DNA of 64,000 bases from Bradyrhizobium uaiense (lineage in GTDB: Bacteria > Pseudomonadota > Alphaproteobacteria > Rhizobiales > Xanthobacteraceae), in assembly GCF_010811875.1 (NCBI RefSeq), contig NZ_VKHP01000015.1:1-64000 (forward strand), read 5' to 3'. Shown here one piece after another: positions 35,685 to 43,549 of the stretch. Made by a program: the position numbers and the translations under genes. The notes beneath the pieces were generated by a model. It was not told the DNA's origin. It made no database searches and saw nothing but the letters and a program-made list of their open reading frames with translations. Positions within the stretch are counted from its first letter, which is position 1, and every line of letters begins with the position of its first letter.

Positions 35685-36403
35685 ACGCCCGCGCCCTGCA
35701 TCTGCCTGACAATCGCGGCGTATCACGTTGGACGCTCGCCGCACTGTCAATCCTGCTGGCGCATGCCGCGATCGTGGCCGCCATTGCACTGTGGTATTCC
35801 CGCAGACCCGTCGAGCCCAACATCATTCCTGCGATCAGCGTCACGCTCGCCCCAGTCGACGCCAGCTCGCCTGAAATTCAGAACCAGGATATCGCGGTCG
35901 GCCCGACCATGCAGCAGGCGGAGGAGACGCCCAAGGAGCAGCCCAAGCAGGAGCAGCCAGTCGAGAAGGTTGAACAGCCGCCACCGCCGCAAGCACAGGC
36001 CGAGGTCACCCTGCCGCAAGAGACGCCCAAGCAAGTCGAGGAGCCAAAGCCGCAGGTGCAGCCGCCCGCGCCCGAGACACGCGCGCCGCCGAAGACCGAG
36101 CATGTCGGCCAGTTCTCACAAGCGAGCGCGAGGGCCTATAACGCGCTGGTGTTCGGTCATCTGCAACGCTTCAAACGTTACCCGGCGGCGGCGCATGGTG
36201 TCTCGGGAACGACGGTGCTGCGGTTCGACCTGAATCGTGCGGGCGAAGTGATCGCAAGCGAAATATCCAAGTCGTCAGGCAATACAGTGCTCGACCGGGA
36301 GGCGCTCGAACTGCTTCATCGCGCCAGTCCCTTCCCGCCCTTCCCGGTCGAGAAGCCCGGGGCGCGCGATAGCTATTTCGCGCCGGTCGCTTTCGCGCGC
36401 TGA
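35681..36403 (+). CDS. tonB: TonB energy transducer
   Basis: A 240-residue TonB protein. A single N-terminal helix (WTLAALSILLAHAAIVAAIAL) anchors it in the inner membrane. A proline/glutamate/lysine-rich spacer (about residues 75-140) crosses the periplasm. The C-terminal domain shows YPAAAHGVSGTTVLRFDLNR and LDREALELLHRASPFPPFP, the TonB_C fold that contacts the receptor TonB box. It is the last gene of the receptor-exbB-exbD-tonB operon, giving the receptor a dedicated energy system. Confidence 0.92.
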   Translation: MNARALHLPDNRGVSRWTLAALSILLAHAAIVAAIALWYSRRPVEPNIIPAISVTLAPVDASSPEIQNQDIAVGPTMQQAEETPKEQPKQEQPVEKVEQPPPPQAQAEVTLPQETPKQVEEPKPQVQPPAPETRAPPKTEHVGQFSQASARAYNALVFGHLQRFKRYPAAAHGVSGTTVLRFDLNRAGEVIASEISKSSGNTVLDREALELLHRASPFPPFPVEKPGARDSYFAPVAFAR

Positions 36404-36553
36404 CGCCTGCGACGAGACCCGTTGTTTCGTCGGGATGAGGATTGTCTATGCCGAGAACGGGTGATCTCGGGGAGCCATAGACCACACGGTCAGAGTAGTA
36501 GACCAGCCCATTTGCCTCGGTCGGATTGTTCGCCACTCACAGAGGAGTGCCGA

Positions 36554-36893
36554 ATGACAATGCGAACCTCGTTGTTGGCCCTTTTCCTTCTGCTTTGCAG
36601 TGTGGTGACGGCTGGTTCCATGGGCCGCGCCGTCACTAAGAATGACCCTTGGAATCCTCACCATATCGACGATCTGCCTGCCGAAGTCCGACAATATATC
36701 GCTGCAATCTGCAAGGGGGCCTCCCAGCGCCCAGAATGATTTTGCAACCTACTCTCCGCACGAGAAGCGCTGGCGGATCAATCTCGAATACTTTCGATGC
36801 GGCGGTTTGGGCCAATTTCGTCGAGGAAATCAATGTCTGGATGTTGACTTCATTGCTGTCGGCTCGCGTTTCCGGCTTTCCAGAAAGGACTAA
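36554..36893 (+). pseudogene. Small secreted protein, frameshifted at a G run
   Basis: From ATG at 36554 the frame gives a signal peptide (TSLLALFLLLCSVVTAGS) and a mature part with [20 protein letters not shown], then stops at 36739. The following frame, entered by one-base slippage at the GGGGG of 36715-36719, continues [17 protein letters not shown] and [16 protein letters not shown] to TAA at 36891-36893. The two parts together resemble a small secreted rhizobial protein whose function I cannot name. The interruption in a homopolymer is either an assembly error, phase variation, or a real frameshift. The surrounding decay makes a mutation plausible. Confidence 0.65.
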
Positions 36894-36949
36894 GAGACTG
36901 CGGCTTCTAAATCTCGGTCGGGGTAAGAAGACTCTCTTATCAGTGATGA

Positions 36950-37818
36950 GGGGCCACCTGGCGCGGGCCGATGGCGATCGCGTGCATGGCCCTTGCCAGC
37001 GCGGGCGCAAATGTCGTGGTCGGCGCCAGGGACATGGACAAAGCCGAGCGAAATCTGAGGGGCATCGTCGAGGTCGAGGTGCTGCCGCTGGACCTGTCCG
37101 ATCCCGCGTCTATCAACCAGTTCGATTTGTGCAGGCTGGGCGTCCACTCGACATCCTGATCAACAACGCCGGCGTCTATGCGCCGCCTGAAACCCGCGAC
37201 CGTCGCGGCTACGACATGCAGTTCGCTACGAACTTCCTCGGCCCCTTCCAATTGACGCTCGGCCTTTGGGAGCCTCTCAAGCGATCTGGCAACGCGCGTG
37301 TCGTGAACCTTTCGTCGATCGGCCACATGTTCAGCGGCGTTGATTTCGCCGATCTGCATTTCGACAAACGCCCGTATGATCCGATGCTGGCCTACGGCCA
37401 GTCCAAGAGCGCCGTGGCGCTGCTTTCGATGCAGTTGGACACGATCGGCGCGGAGCACGGGATTCGTGCGTTCTCGGAGCACCCGGGCGGAATCGCCACC
37501 GAACTCGCCCGGCACATGTCGGACGCTGAGTTAGCCGCACGGGAGCAAGTTCGCGGTGAAGACGGGAAATTGTCCGTTCCCGAAGGCTTCAAGAGCGCAG
37601 AGCAAGGCGCAGCAACGTCCATCTGGTGTGCAACCAGCCCTCGACTGAACGGCGTGGGCGGGGTCTATTGCGAGGATTTCGATATCGCGAAGCCTGTGCC
37701 GAACGACTAGCACGGACTCGAGGGCGTACGTCCCTGGGCGACGGATGCGCTCGCTGCGGAAAAGCTCTGGTCAGTCAGCGAGCGTTTGCTGCAGCGGCCC
37801 GACGAGACGGCTTCCTGA
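36950..37818 (+). pseudogene. Short-chain dehydrogenase 1, with frameshift and in-frame amber
   Basis: This is a decayed SDR. The 5' end is cut: the usual GKVAIVTGG start is absent and similarity begins near [21 protein letters not shown] (from 36971). A frameshift at about 37121-37128 moves into the frame with [15 protein letters not shown] and the catalytic YGQSK near 37395. An amber TAG at 37708-37710 interrupts it, yet the same frame continues HGLEGVRPWATDALAAEKLW to a natural TGA at 37816-37818, which matches the C-terminus of the second SDR of this region. No start codon or promoter remains obvious, so this is not expected to be functional. Confidence 0.85.
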
Positions 37819-37819
37819 G

Positions 37820-38200
37820 AAAGGCGCGCGAGCGCCTTTAAGCGGCTCAATGCCACTCGGCCGGGTGTCAGCAACCAAATCGCTGCACTGGAATCCGACT
37901 TGCACACCGAACTGTTCGAACGATTGGGACGAGGCGTCGTTGCGACCGTCGCAGGACAGAAACTTTATGCGCGCGCCTCTCAGATCCTCTATGAGGTCAA
38001 TTGTGCGACGGACGAGATCCGCGCCCTTGCCGGCACTCTCTCGGGCCGAATCGCCGTCGGTATTCCGCCAACGCTAAGCAAGGCCGCGTTGGCCCCCGCG
38101 CTTGCTTATTTCACGAGCGAGTATCCAGAGGTCGGATACAGCGACACCTTGTTGGCGTTGATAAAGAGCGGCGAGCTCGATTTTGCTTTCGTCGCAAAAT
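37820..38200 (+). pseudogene. LysR regulator remnant, both ends missing
   Basis: Reading starts just after a TGA with no ATG and gives SAFKRLNATRPGVSNQIAAL, the recognition half of a LysR helix-turn-helix. It continues through TELFERLGRGVVATVAGQKL into the first part of an effector domain (LSGRIAVGIPPTLSKAALAPA). Similarity stops near 38200, where the duplicated TetR promoter region begins. About the first 18 and last 150 residues of a normal LysR protein are absent. Confidence 0.75.
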
Positions 38201-38319
38201 TACTTGAACAATCGTTCCGTAACTTCTATATAGAGGTCATGGCAAGACCCCGAACCTTCGATGTCGATACGGCGCTCAATGGCGCGACAGGTGTCTTCCG
38301 CGAGCTTTGGCGACAAATG
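38201..38319 (+). pseudogene. Duplicated TetR promoter and 5' end with 74-bp internal deletion
   Basis: This 119-bp block is a second copy of the region from 39528 that starts the intact TetR gene. It includes the operator (38204-38218), ATG at 38239 and the codons for MARPRTFDVDTALNGATGVF. After 38304 it jumps to the sequence corresponding to 39705-39719 (ctttggcgacaaatg), so 74 bp are missing, and it then enters SDR 2. It cannot encode a repressor but keeps a possible operator that could act on SDR 2. Confidence 0.85.
38204..38218. promoter_or_regulatory. TetR operator copy A
   Basis: TTGAACAATCGTTCC matches the palindrome TTGAACGATCGTTCC at 14 of 15 positions and lies 20 bp before the duplicated TetR start. 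Confidence 0.6.
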
Positions 38320-38335
38320 ACGGAAAGGATTGCGA

Positions 38336-39376
38336 ATGGCCCGAATGCAAGTGCAGCTTCCCTCGGATTTCGGTCCCAAGACGACGGCCGACGAGATTAT
38401 CACTGGGCGTGATCTTTCGGGCAAGGTCGCGATCGTGACCGGCGGATATTCGGGTATCGGGCTCGAGACATCCGCGTATTGGCGGGTGCAGGCGCGACCG
38501 TTATCGTCCCCGCCCGCACGCCCGACAAGGCGAAGACGGCGCTTGCGCCCTTCGCGGGTATCGAAGAGGCGGCGATGGACCTGGCAGATCCTGTTTCGAT
38601 CGATCGATTCGTCGCCGAGTTTCTCGCAAGCAAGCGGCCACTTCACATGCTCGTCAATAGCGCTGCGATCATGGCACCTCCCGGGCTTGAAAAGGACGCG
38701 CGCGGCTACGAGAGCCAGTTCGCGATCAATCACCTCGGCCATTTCCAACTCGCGGCACGGCTGTGGCCGGCGCTGGCCGATGCGGGCGGTGCGCGCGTGG
38801 TCTCGGTTTCCTCGCGCGGCCACCGCCGCGGAAAGGTGAATTTCGAAGATCCCAATTATGAGCGCCGTCCCTATGACAAGTGGGATTCCTACGGTCAGTC
38901 GAAGACGGCGAACGCGGTTTTCGCGCTGGGGCTCGACGAGCGCGGCGCGTCGTACGGCATTCGCGCCTTTTCGTTGCACCCCGGCAGCGTCCTGACCGAT
39001 ATCGCTCGCTACCTATCCCGCGAAGAACTGATGGCGATGGGCATTATCGACGCGGAGGGCCGGGTTCAGCGCGAGGGTCCGGCAGGCAGCAAGACGATTG
39101 CACAGGGCGCCGCGACCAGCGTCTGGTGCGCAACCAGTCCCCAGATCGAAGGCCTCGGTGGCCTCTATTGTGAAGATTGCAACTGTCATTCGGCTTGCAA
39201 TATTGCCCCCCGTCAAATTTGCAAGCCGATTGACAGATTGCAACATCGCCGAAGCGGTGTCCGACGACGACACATACCTCGGACCTGGCGTTCGCCCATG
39301 GGCGATGGACGAGGATCTGGCCGATCGCCTCTGGAAGCTTAGCGAGCGGATGACAGGAGCCGCATGCTTCGCGTGA
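38336..39376 (+). pseudogene. Short-chain dehydrogenase 2, with frameshift and 52-bp insertion
   Basis: An SDR starting at ATG 38336 (QLPSDFGPKTTADEIITGRD, then VAIVTGGYSGIGLET). One base is missing near 38472; the other frame resumes with RVLAGAGATVIVPARTPDKA. The catalytic YGQSK (38890-38904) and the late SIWC-like SVWCATSPQIEGLGGLYCED are intact. At 39184-39235 a 52-bp hairpin with a 9-bp duplicated target shifts the frame again; skipping it restores NIAEAVSDDDTYLGPGVRPW and KLSERMTGAACFA to TGA 39374-39376. Two separate lesions make it inactive. Confidence 0.88.
39175..39244. mobile_element. 52-bp palindromic insertion with 9-bp target duplication
   Basis: GATTGCAAC occurs at 39175-39183 and again at 39236-39244. 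Between them, 39184-39235 begins TGTCATTCGGCTTGCAA and ends TTGCAAGCCGATTGACA, terminal inverted repeats that match at 16 of 17 positions around an 18-base loop. The host SDR reads through perfectly if 61 bp are removed. This is the structure of a minimal, non-coding transposed element or a short palindromic repeat. I see no second copy in the window. Confidence 0.8.
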
Positions 39377-39414
39377 ACGAAAAGACAGGGCCGTAACCGG
39401 CTGTGGGTGAGGAT

Positions 39415-39537
39415 ATGTCGATCAACTTTGAACCTGTAACCAACGAGTTGGGCTTCACGGTCTCCGGCATCGATCTCACACGATACGGCGAGAAAGATGA
39501 ACGAGGGTTGGATTTTAGCCGGCACATACTTGAATGA
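39415..39537 (+). pseudogene. TauD/TfdA dioxygenase N-terminal remnant
   Basis: Forty codons from ATG 39415 read MSINFEPVTNELGFTVSGID, then LTRYGEKDERG and a stop at 39535-39537. The first 24 residues match the start of TauD/TfdA alpha-ketoglutarate dioxygenases (the GxxVSGIDL turn), which are normally about 280 residues long. The remnant stops in the operator of the TetR gene, so the remainder was lost by deletion. Confidence 0.6.
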
Positions 39538-39544
39538 TCGTTCC
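39530..39544. promoter_or_regulatory. TetR operator copy B
   Basis: TTGAATGATCGTTCC matches TTGAACGATCGTTCC at 14 of 15 positions and lies 20 bp before the intact TetR ATG, a position suited to autorepression. Confidence 0.65.
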
Positions 39545-39564
39545 GCCAATCCTATATTCGGATC

Positions 39565-40131
39565 ATGGCAAGACCCCGAACCTTCGATATCGATACGGCG
39601 CTCAATGGCGCGACAAGTGTCTTCCGCGAGCACGGATATGAAGGCACCTCCGCGCAGATGCTCGTTGATGCGATGGGGATCGGTCGCCAGAGTCTCTACG
39701 ACGCCTTTGGCGACAAATGGCAGCTCTACCTTAGCGTGGTGCGGCGCTATGTGATTGCGGAAGGCAGCGAGCATCGTGCCGCATTGCGTACAGGGAAGCG
39801 CGCGATCGACGGTATCCGCGCGATGCTTGACCGCGTCGTGCGCAAGGCAAAGGTGCCTTGCTTGGGTGTGAGCTCAATTGCCGAGTTCGGCTGCGCCCGT
39901 CCCGAGCTCACGGAGATCAATGCCGCGGCGGATCGGGGGCTTCGCGCCGCTATGCTGGACAGCATCCGCAAGGCGCAGGCCGAGGGCGACATCTCTGGTG
40001 CGCTCGATCCCGATCAACTGGCGACTTTCCTGATGGCAAGCTTCGCCGGCATTCGGATCGCGGCTCGCGGCGGGGCTAAACCGAAGGATCTCACCAGTCT
40101 TGGCGAGATGGCGCTTCGGGCAATGCGCTAG
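39565..40131 (+). CDS. TetR/AcrR-family regulator (intact)
   Basis: A 188-residue repressor. The helix-turn-helix covers residues 5-55 (TALNGATSVFREHGYEGTSA and GIGRQSLYDAFGDKWQLY), followed by an all-helical ligand domain with CLGVSSIAEFGCARPELTEI. Similar regulators control short-chain dehydrogenase or quinone-reductase genes. Identical 15-bp sites lie 20 bp before this gene, before its truncated duplicate, and before the downstream quinone oxidoreductase, so it probably regulates itself and its neighbours. It is the only complete gene between 36404 and 43136. Confidence 0.88.
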   Translation: MARPRTFDIDTALNGATSVFREHGYEGTSAQMLVDAMGIGRQSLYDAFGDKWQLYLSVVRRYVIAEGSEHRAALRTGKRAIDGIRAMLDRVVRKAKVPCLGVSSIAEFGCARPELTEINAAADRGLRAAMLDSIRKAQAEGDISGALDPDQLATFLMASFAGIRIAARGGAKPKDLTSLGEMALRAMR

Positions 40132-40148
40132 TTTTTTTGCCCAATAAC

Positions 40149-40163
40149 GGAACGATCGTTCAA
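40149..40163. promoter_or_regulatory. TetR operator copy C (perfect)
   Basis: GGAACGATCGTTCAA, containing the perfect palindrome GAACGATCGTTC (40150-40161), lies 11 bp before the oxidoreductase start and 18 bp after the TetR stop. It overlaps the likely ribosome-binding region. Confidence 0.7.
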
Positions 40164-40173
40164 CAAAGGTGAT

Positions 40174-41145
40174 ATGATGAAAGCAGTCGTGATGAATGGC
40201 ATAGGCGGCCGCGAGATGCTGGAGCATGTCGATATGCCGGAACCAGTTGCTGGTCCGGGCGAAGTCCTGGTCGACATCGCCTATGCAGGGATCAACTTCA
40301 TGGACATCGGCGTCCGCCAGGGAATTGCATGGACGGACAGACCGAACCCAAAGATTCTCGGCGTCGAGGGCGCCGGGCGCGTTGCCTCAGTAGGCGATGG
40401 CGTCGAGGGGTTTGTCACCAATCAGCGCGTCGCTTGGGTATACGCCCCGGGCAGCTACGCTGAACGGATTTCAATTCCAGCAACCGCACTCGTCCCGATC
40501 CCGGATGACATTGACGACCGCACGGCTGCATCGGTCATGATGAACGGGCTCACCGCGAGCCATTTCGCGACCGACTTCTATCCGGTCCAACCGGGCGACA
40601 TCGCATTCATCCACGCAGCCGCGGGGGGTGTCGGCCTCCTCCTGACACAGGTCATCAAAATACGCGGAGGCCGGGTGATCGGCCGCGTCTCGTCGGAGGA
40701 GAAGGTCGCAATCGCCAAGGCGGCCGGCGCCGATCACGTGATTGTCGATACGCAGAGCCGCTTCGCGGAAGAGGCACTGCGCCTAACAGGGGGCGAAGGT
40801 GTTCACGTCGTATACGACGGCTCGGGGCCGACCACATTCCAGGGTTCGCTCGACATCCTGAGGCGGTCCGGCACCTTCTGCTGGTACAGCCCGGTTCTGG
40901 GCGGGCCTGGCGGCCTCGATCTCATGACACTGCCGAACAGCATCAAAATTGGCTATGCGACTTTCTTTCATCATATCTACACAGTGGAATTGCTGCGGCA
41001 GCACTCAAAGCAGCTCTTCGACTGGATCAGGGAAGGAAAGCTCAGAATCCATCCGGGCGGTTAGTATCCGTTGGCGGAGGCAAGCCGCGCCCAGGCCGAC
41101 ATGGAAAGCCGTAAGACCGCGGGCAAGCTGGTGCTGGTCCCATGA
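40174..41145 (+). pseudogene. Zinc-free quinone oxidoreductase with in-frame amber codon
   Basis: An MDR-family NADPH:quinone reductase. From ATG at 40174 the domains run normally: AGINFMDIGVRQG, the nucleotide-binding AAAGGVGLLLTQVIK near residue 150, then YDGSGPTTFQGSLDILR. At 41062-41064 a TAG replaces one sense codon in HPGG-x-YPLAEASRA, and the same frame runs on through RAQADMESRKTAGKLVLVP to TGA at 41143-41145. That end overlaps the next SDR start by ATGA, confirming the original stop. The loss of 27 residues removes the last helix, so activity is doubtful unless the TAG is read through. Confidence 0.85.
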
Positions 41146-41489
41146 CGAACAAGGTAGCAATGGTCTTCGGCGGTGCTCGAGGCATCGGTGGCGCCATCGT
41201 TAAACGTTTGGGTGAAGACGGCTTCGATGTCGCGTTCACCTTTGTCTCTCAACCGGATCGTGCTGCGGAAATTGTCGCCGCTGTCGAAGCAAGAGGGCGC
41301 CGAGCCACCGCATTGAAGGCAGATAGCGCGGATAGCAAAGCGATCCAACACGCGGTTGACTTCGCAGCAGATCAATTGGGCCCGCTTGACGCCGTCGTGG
41401 TGAATGCCGGGGTCCTGCGGCTCGGACCGATCGACACGTTTCCGCTTGAAGATCTCGATCTGTCGCTGGCGGTGAACGTGCGCGGCGAC
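41142..41489 (+). pseudogene. Short-chain dehydrogenase 3, 3' end lost
   Basis: The first 115 codons of an SDR: VAMVFGGARGIGGAIVKRLG binds the cofactor, VVNAGVLRLGPIDTF is the NAG strand, and LDLSLAVNVRG precedes the helix with the catalytic tyrosine. At about 41487-41496 the sequence switches to the reverse complement of a CaiB-type gene, so the active-site half is missing. The start overlaps the intended stop of the quinone oxidoreductase, so the two once formed one operon. Confidence 0.85.
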
Positions 41490-42372
41490 GCTCCGCATCG
41501 GCGAACCTCGGATCCGACAGCATGTCGGGGCGCTCGATAGCCCGAGCAAAAGCGGGCCAGTTCTTGTCTTCCTGGACGAACGCGAGCAAGATCCAGCGAC
41601 TATCCTGGCTTCGGTAACTGTTGAAGAGTGCATTCGGGGGCCGGCGTCGATCAATTTCGTCGCTGAACTTCGCGCCCTGCAGTGCGCCCTGCAGCCACAT
41701 GGCTGTCGCCCATACGCCATTGGCGATCAAAGAGGTTTGGACATTGCAGCCCTTGCCGGTGCGCTCGCGCCGATAAAGCCCGCTCACGATGCCAGCGTAG
41801 AGGGAAATCGCTGTGGCATGGTCGCCAACCCCCGGCACCGGCAAGGCGGGCGGACTAGACGCTTGGCGAGTGACATGCATCAAACCCGAACGCGCCCAAT
41901 ACGCAGTCGTGTCGTATCCGGGCTTGTCCGCTTCCGGTCCCACCTCACCATATCCGGTGATATCGGCGTAGATGAGACGTGGATTGAGCAAAGATACATC
42001 TTCGTAGTTCAAACCCAGCCTTTGTCGCACCCGAGGAGGAAAATTCGTCACGAGAACGTCGGCCCACTTTACTAGGCGGGCCAAAACCTCCGCCGAATGT
42101 GGGTTCTTCAAATCCACCACCAAGCTTCGCTTGTTGCGATTGGTGAGCTGCCATGCGTAGTTTTCTTTCGAAGATGGATTTGGCGGGCTCAAGTATGTGT
42201 GTCGATACGGATCCCCCATCCCGGGCGCTTCCACCTTGACCACTTCGGCACCAAAGTCCGACAGCACGGTCGTAGCGGTAGGCCCGGCGATGAAGCTGGC
42301 GATATCGAGAACCCTAAGTCCCGAAAACAACGGGCGGTCATCGAATGCTTCGTTCGGCAGGATGGAGTTCAT
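41490..42372 (-). pseudogene. CaiB/BaiF CoA-transferase, C-terminal part lost
   Basis: The N-terminal 290 residues of a class III CoA-transferase. LFSGLRVLDIASFIAGP and VVKVEAPGMGDPYR open the fold; the catalytic aspartate is in NPRLIYADITGYGEVGP; and the nucleotide part reads NWPAFARAIERPDML followed by SDPRFADAE. Family members have about 400 residues, so about 110 are missing. The break coincides with that of SDR 3 on the other strand, so a single deletion or inversion destroyed both genes. Confidence 0.85.
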
Positions 42373-42527
42373 CGGGACACCTCTCGATTAAGGGCCCCGT
42401 ATTCTCACCACACGCGCCGTCTGCAGATCCAACATCGAATAGTTGGATTTTAATCCCGCAGACTGATTAAATCGCGGCTCATGATATTGGCCACGGCCGG
42501 CGCATCAATGAACTGTCGCGCATCGGT

Positions 42528-42953
42528 TCATTTGGAGGCAGGACTTTTCCCGAGGAAGGCTGGCACGCCCAAGATCACTTTGACCGCTTCGAACAGGCAA
42601 GTCAGTACGCTCTCAAAATCAACCCAACGCGCCCTCCTGGCGAGTCCCATCGTTGCCGCGATCCAAACTGAGGCCTCGGCCGATCGGACCGGCCTTAGTG
42701 TCAGATTTACGCCAACAGCGGCCACTCCTAACAACTCAGCTGTGCACGCTCCGGAGTACGTGTGGAGTCGAATGCCGAAAACGCTCTGACCGAAGCGCCT
42801 TTCCTGCACTGCCAATCTGCAGCAAAGCCACAGGTCATAAACGCGAAGAAAAGTTGGGAGTGAAGGGACGCTTGCGTTGCTGTCGCTTCGAACGGTTAAA
42901 TGCGGAGTAGAAGCAGTGGGGCGGAGAGAGTGGAAGACGACCTTACGAGCCAC
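42528..42953 (-). pseudogene. Possible enoyl-CoA hydratase C-terminal remnant
   Basis: The minus-strand frame ends WVDFESVLTCLFEAVKVILG then VPAFLGKSPASK. This resembles the end of crotonase-family hydratases (a DFE-x-VL helix followed by GV-x-AFLEKR-P), but no start, oxyanion glycine or catalytic glutamate is present. The upstream half of this frame has no similarity. It is listed as a degraded fragment only. Confidence 0.35.
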
Positions 42954-43081
42954 GCCGTTCAGCGGTCGCTATCGAAAGCTAGGCCAACCGCACCAGTTTC
43001 GCACCAGAAGCGATCTCGCCAAGCGCGATAAACGCGGCTAAACATCAAAAAAAATGTAGAATAATCAATCACCGCATCCCA

Positions 43082-43136
43082 TTTCCTGCCGCTCATAGCG
43101 GTCTGGTTGCAGGTTCGAGTCCTGCCGGGCCCACCA
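43082..43136 (+). mobile_element. tRNA(CAU) 3' fragment, probable attachment scar
   Basis: The segment contains an anticodon loop CTCATAG, a perfect T arm (GCAGG, loop TTCGAGT, CCTGC), the acceptor strand CGGGCCC and an encoded CCA ending at 43136. CAT could be tRNA-Ile2 or tRNA-Met; the acceptor strand favours Ile2. No 5' half precedes it, only AT-rich DNA. It probably marks the right end of the island that ends here; the matching complete tRNA would lie elsewhere. Confidence 0.7.
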
Positions 43137-43549
43137 AGAATATCAACGTCTTGCTTGGTCTTTGTTGCCCGCAGCGCGGCGACCGCACCGGAAACCGCGC
43201 CAGATACGTTCAATTTTCGTTCGAGAGCGCGGCTCGCGCTTCACTTCCACGAATTGCAATCCCCTCACAGCAAGCGCATGTCAGCTAAGGGTTCAATCTC
43301 AGAAATGGATTTTCGGGTCCAGGTAGTCTGCAGTGGGCTCCATAGCAGCCCTTGAGCCCGTGCCAGTGCTTAGACCGCTTGAACCTGGGTACCAGGGCTA
43401 CGCCATGGAGGCGGTGAAAATCCCGCTGTCGGGATCGGTGGCAGGCTTCGCCGAAGACATCGGCGCGGTGCTGACGACGCAAGATATTTCGACTATCCTT
43501 CGATGCGGACCATCAAGGCGGACAGGACAGAGCCCACGAGAGGAAATCG
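43137..43549. other. Intergenic region upstream of CBS gene
   Basis: No gene, repeat or known regulatory motif can be supported in these 413 bp; small open frames here have no recognisable product. It presumably holds the CBS gene promoter. Confidence 0.4.

Noticed and set aside
36649-36970. Frame extending SDR 1 upstream
   Set aside because: The sequence upstream of 36950 in this frame has no SDR character and overlaps the frameshifted secreted-protein gene.
42959-43213. Open frame with GPGRTRTCNQTAMSG
   Set aside because: It reads through the tRNA(CAU) remnant in reverse; no protein is supported.
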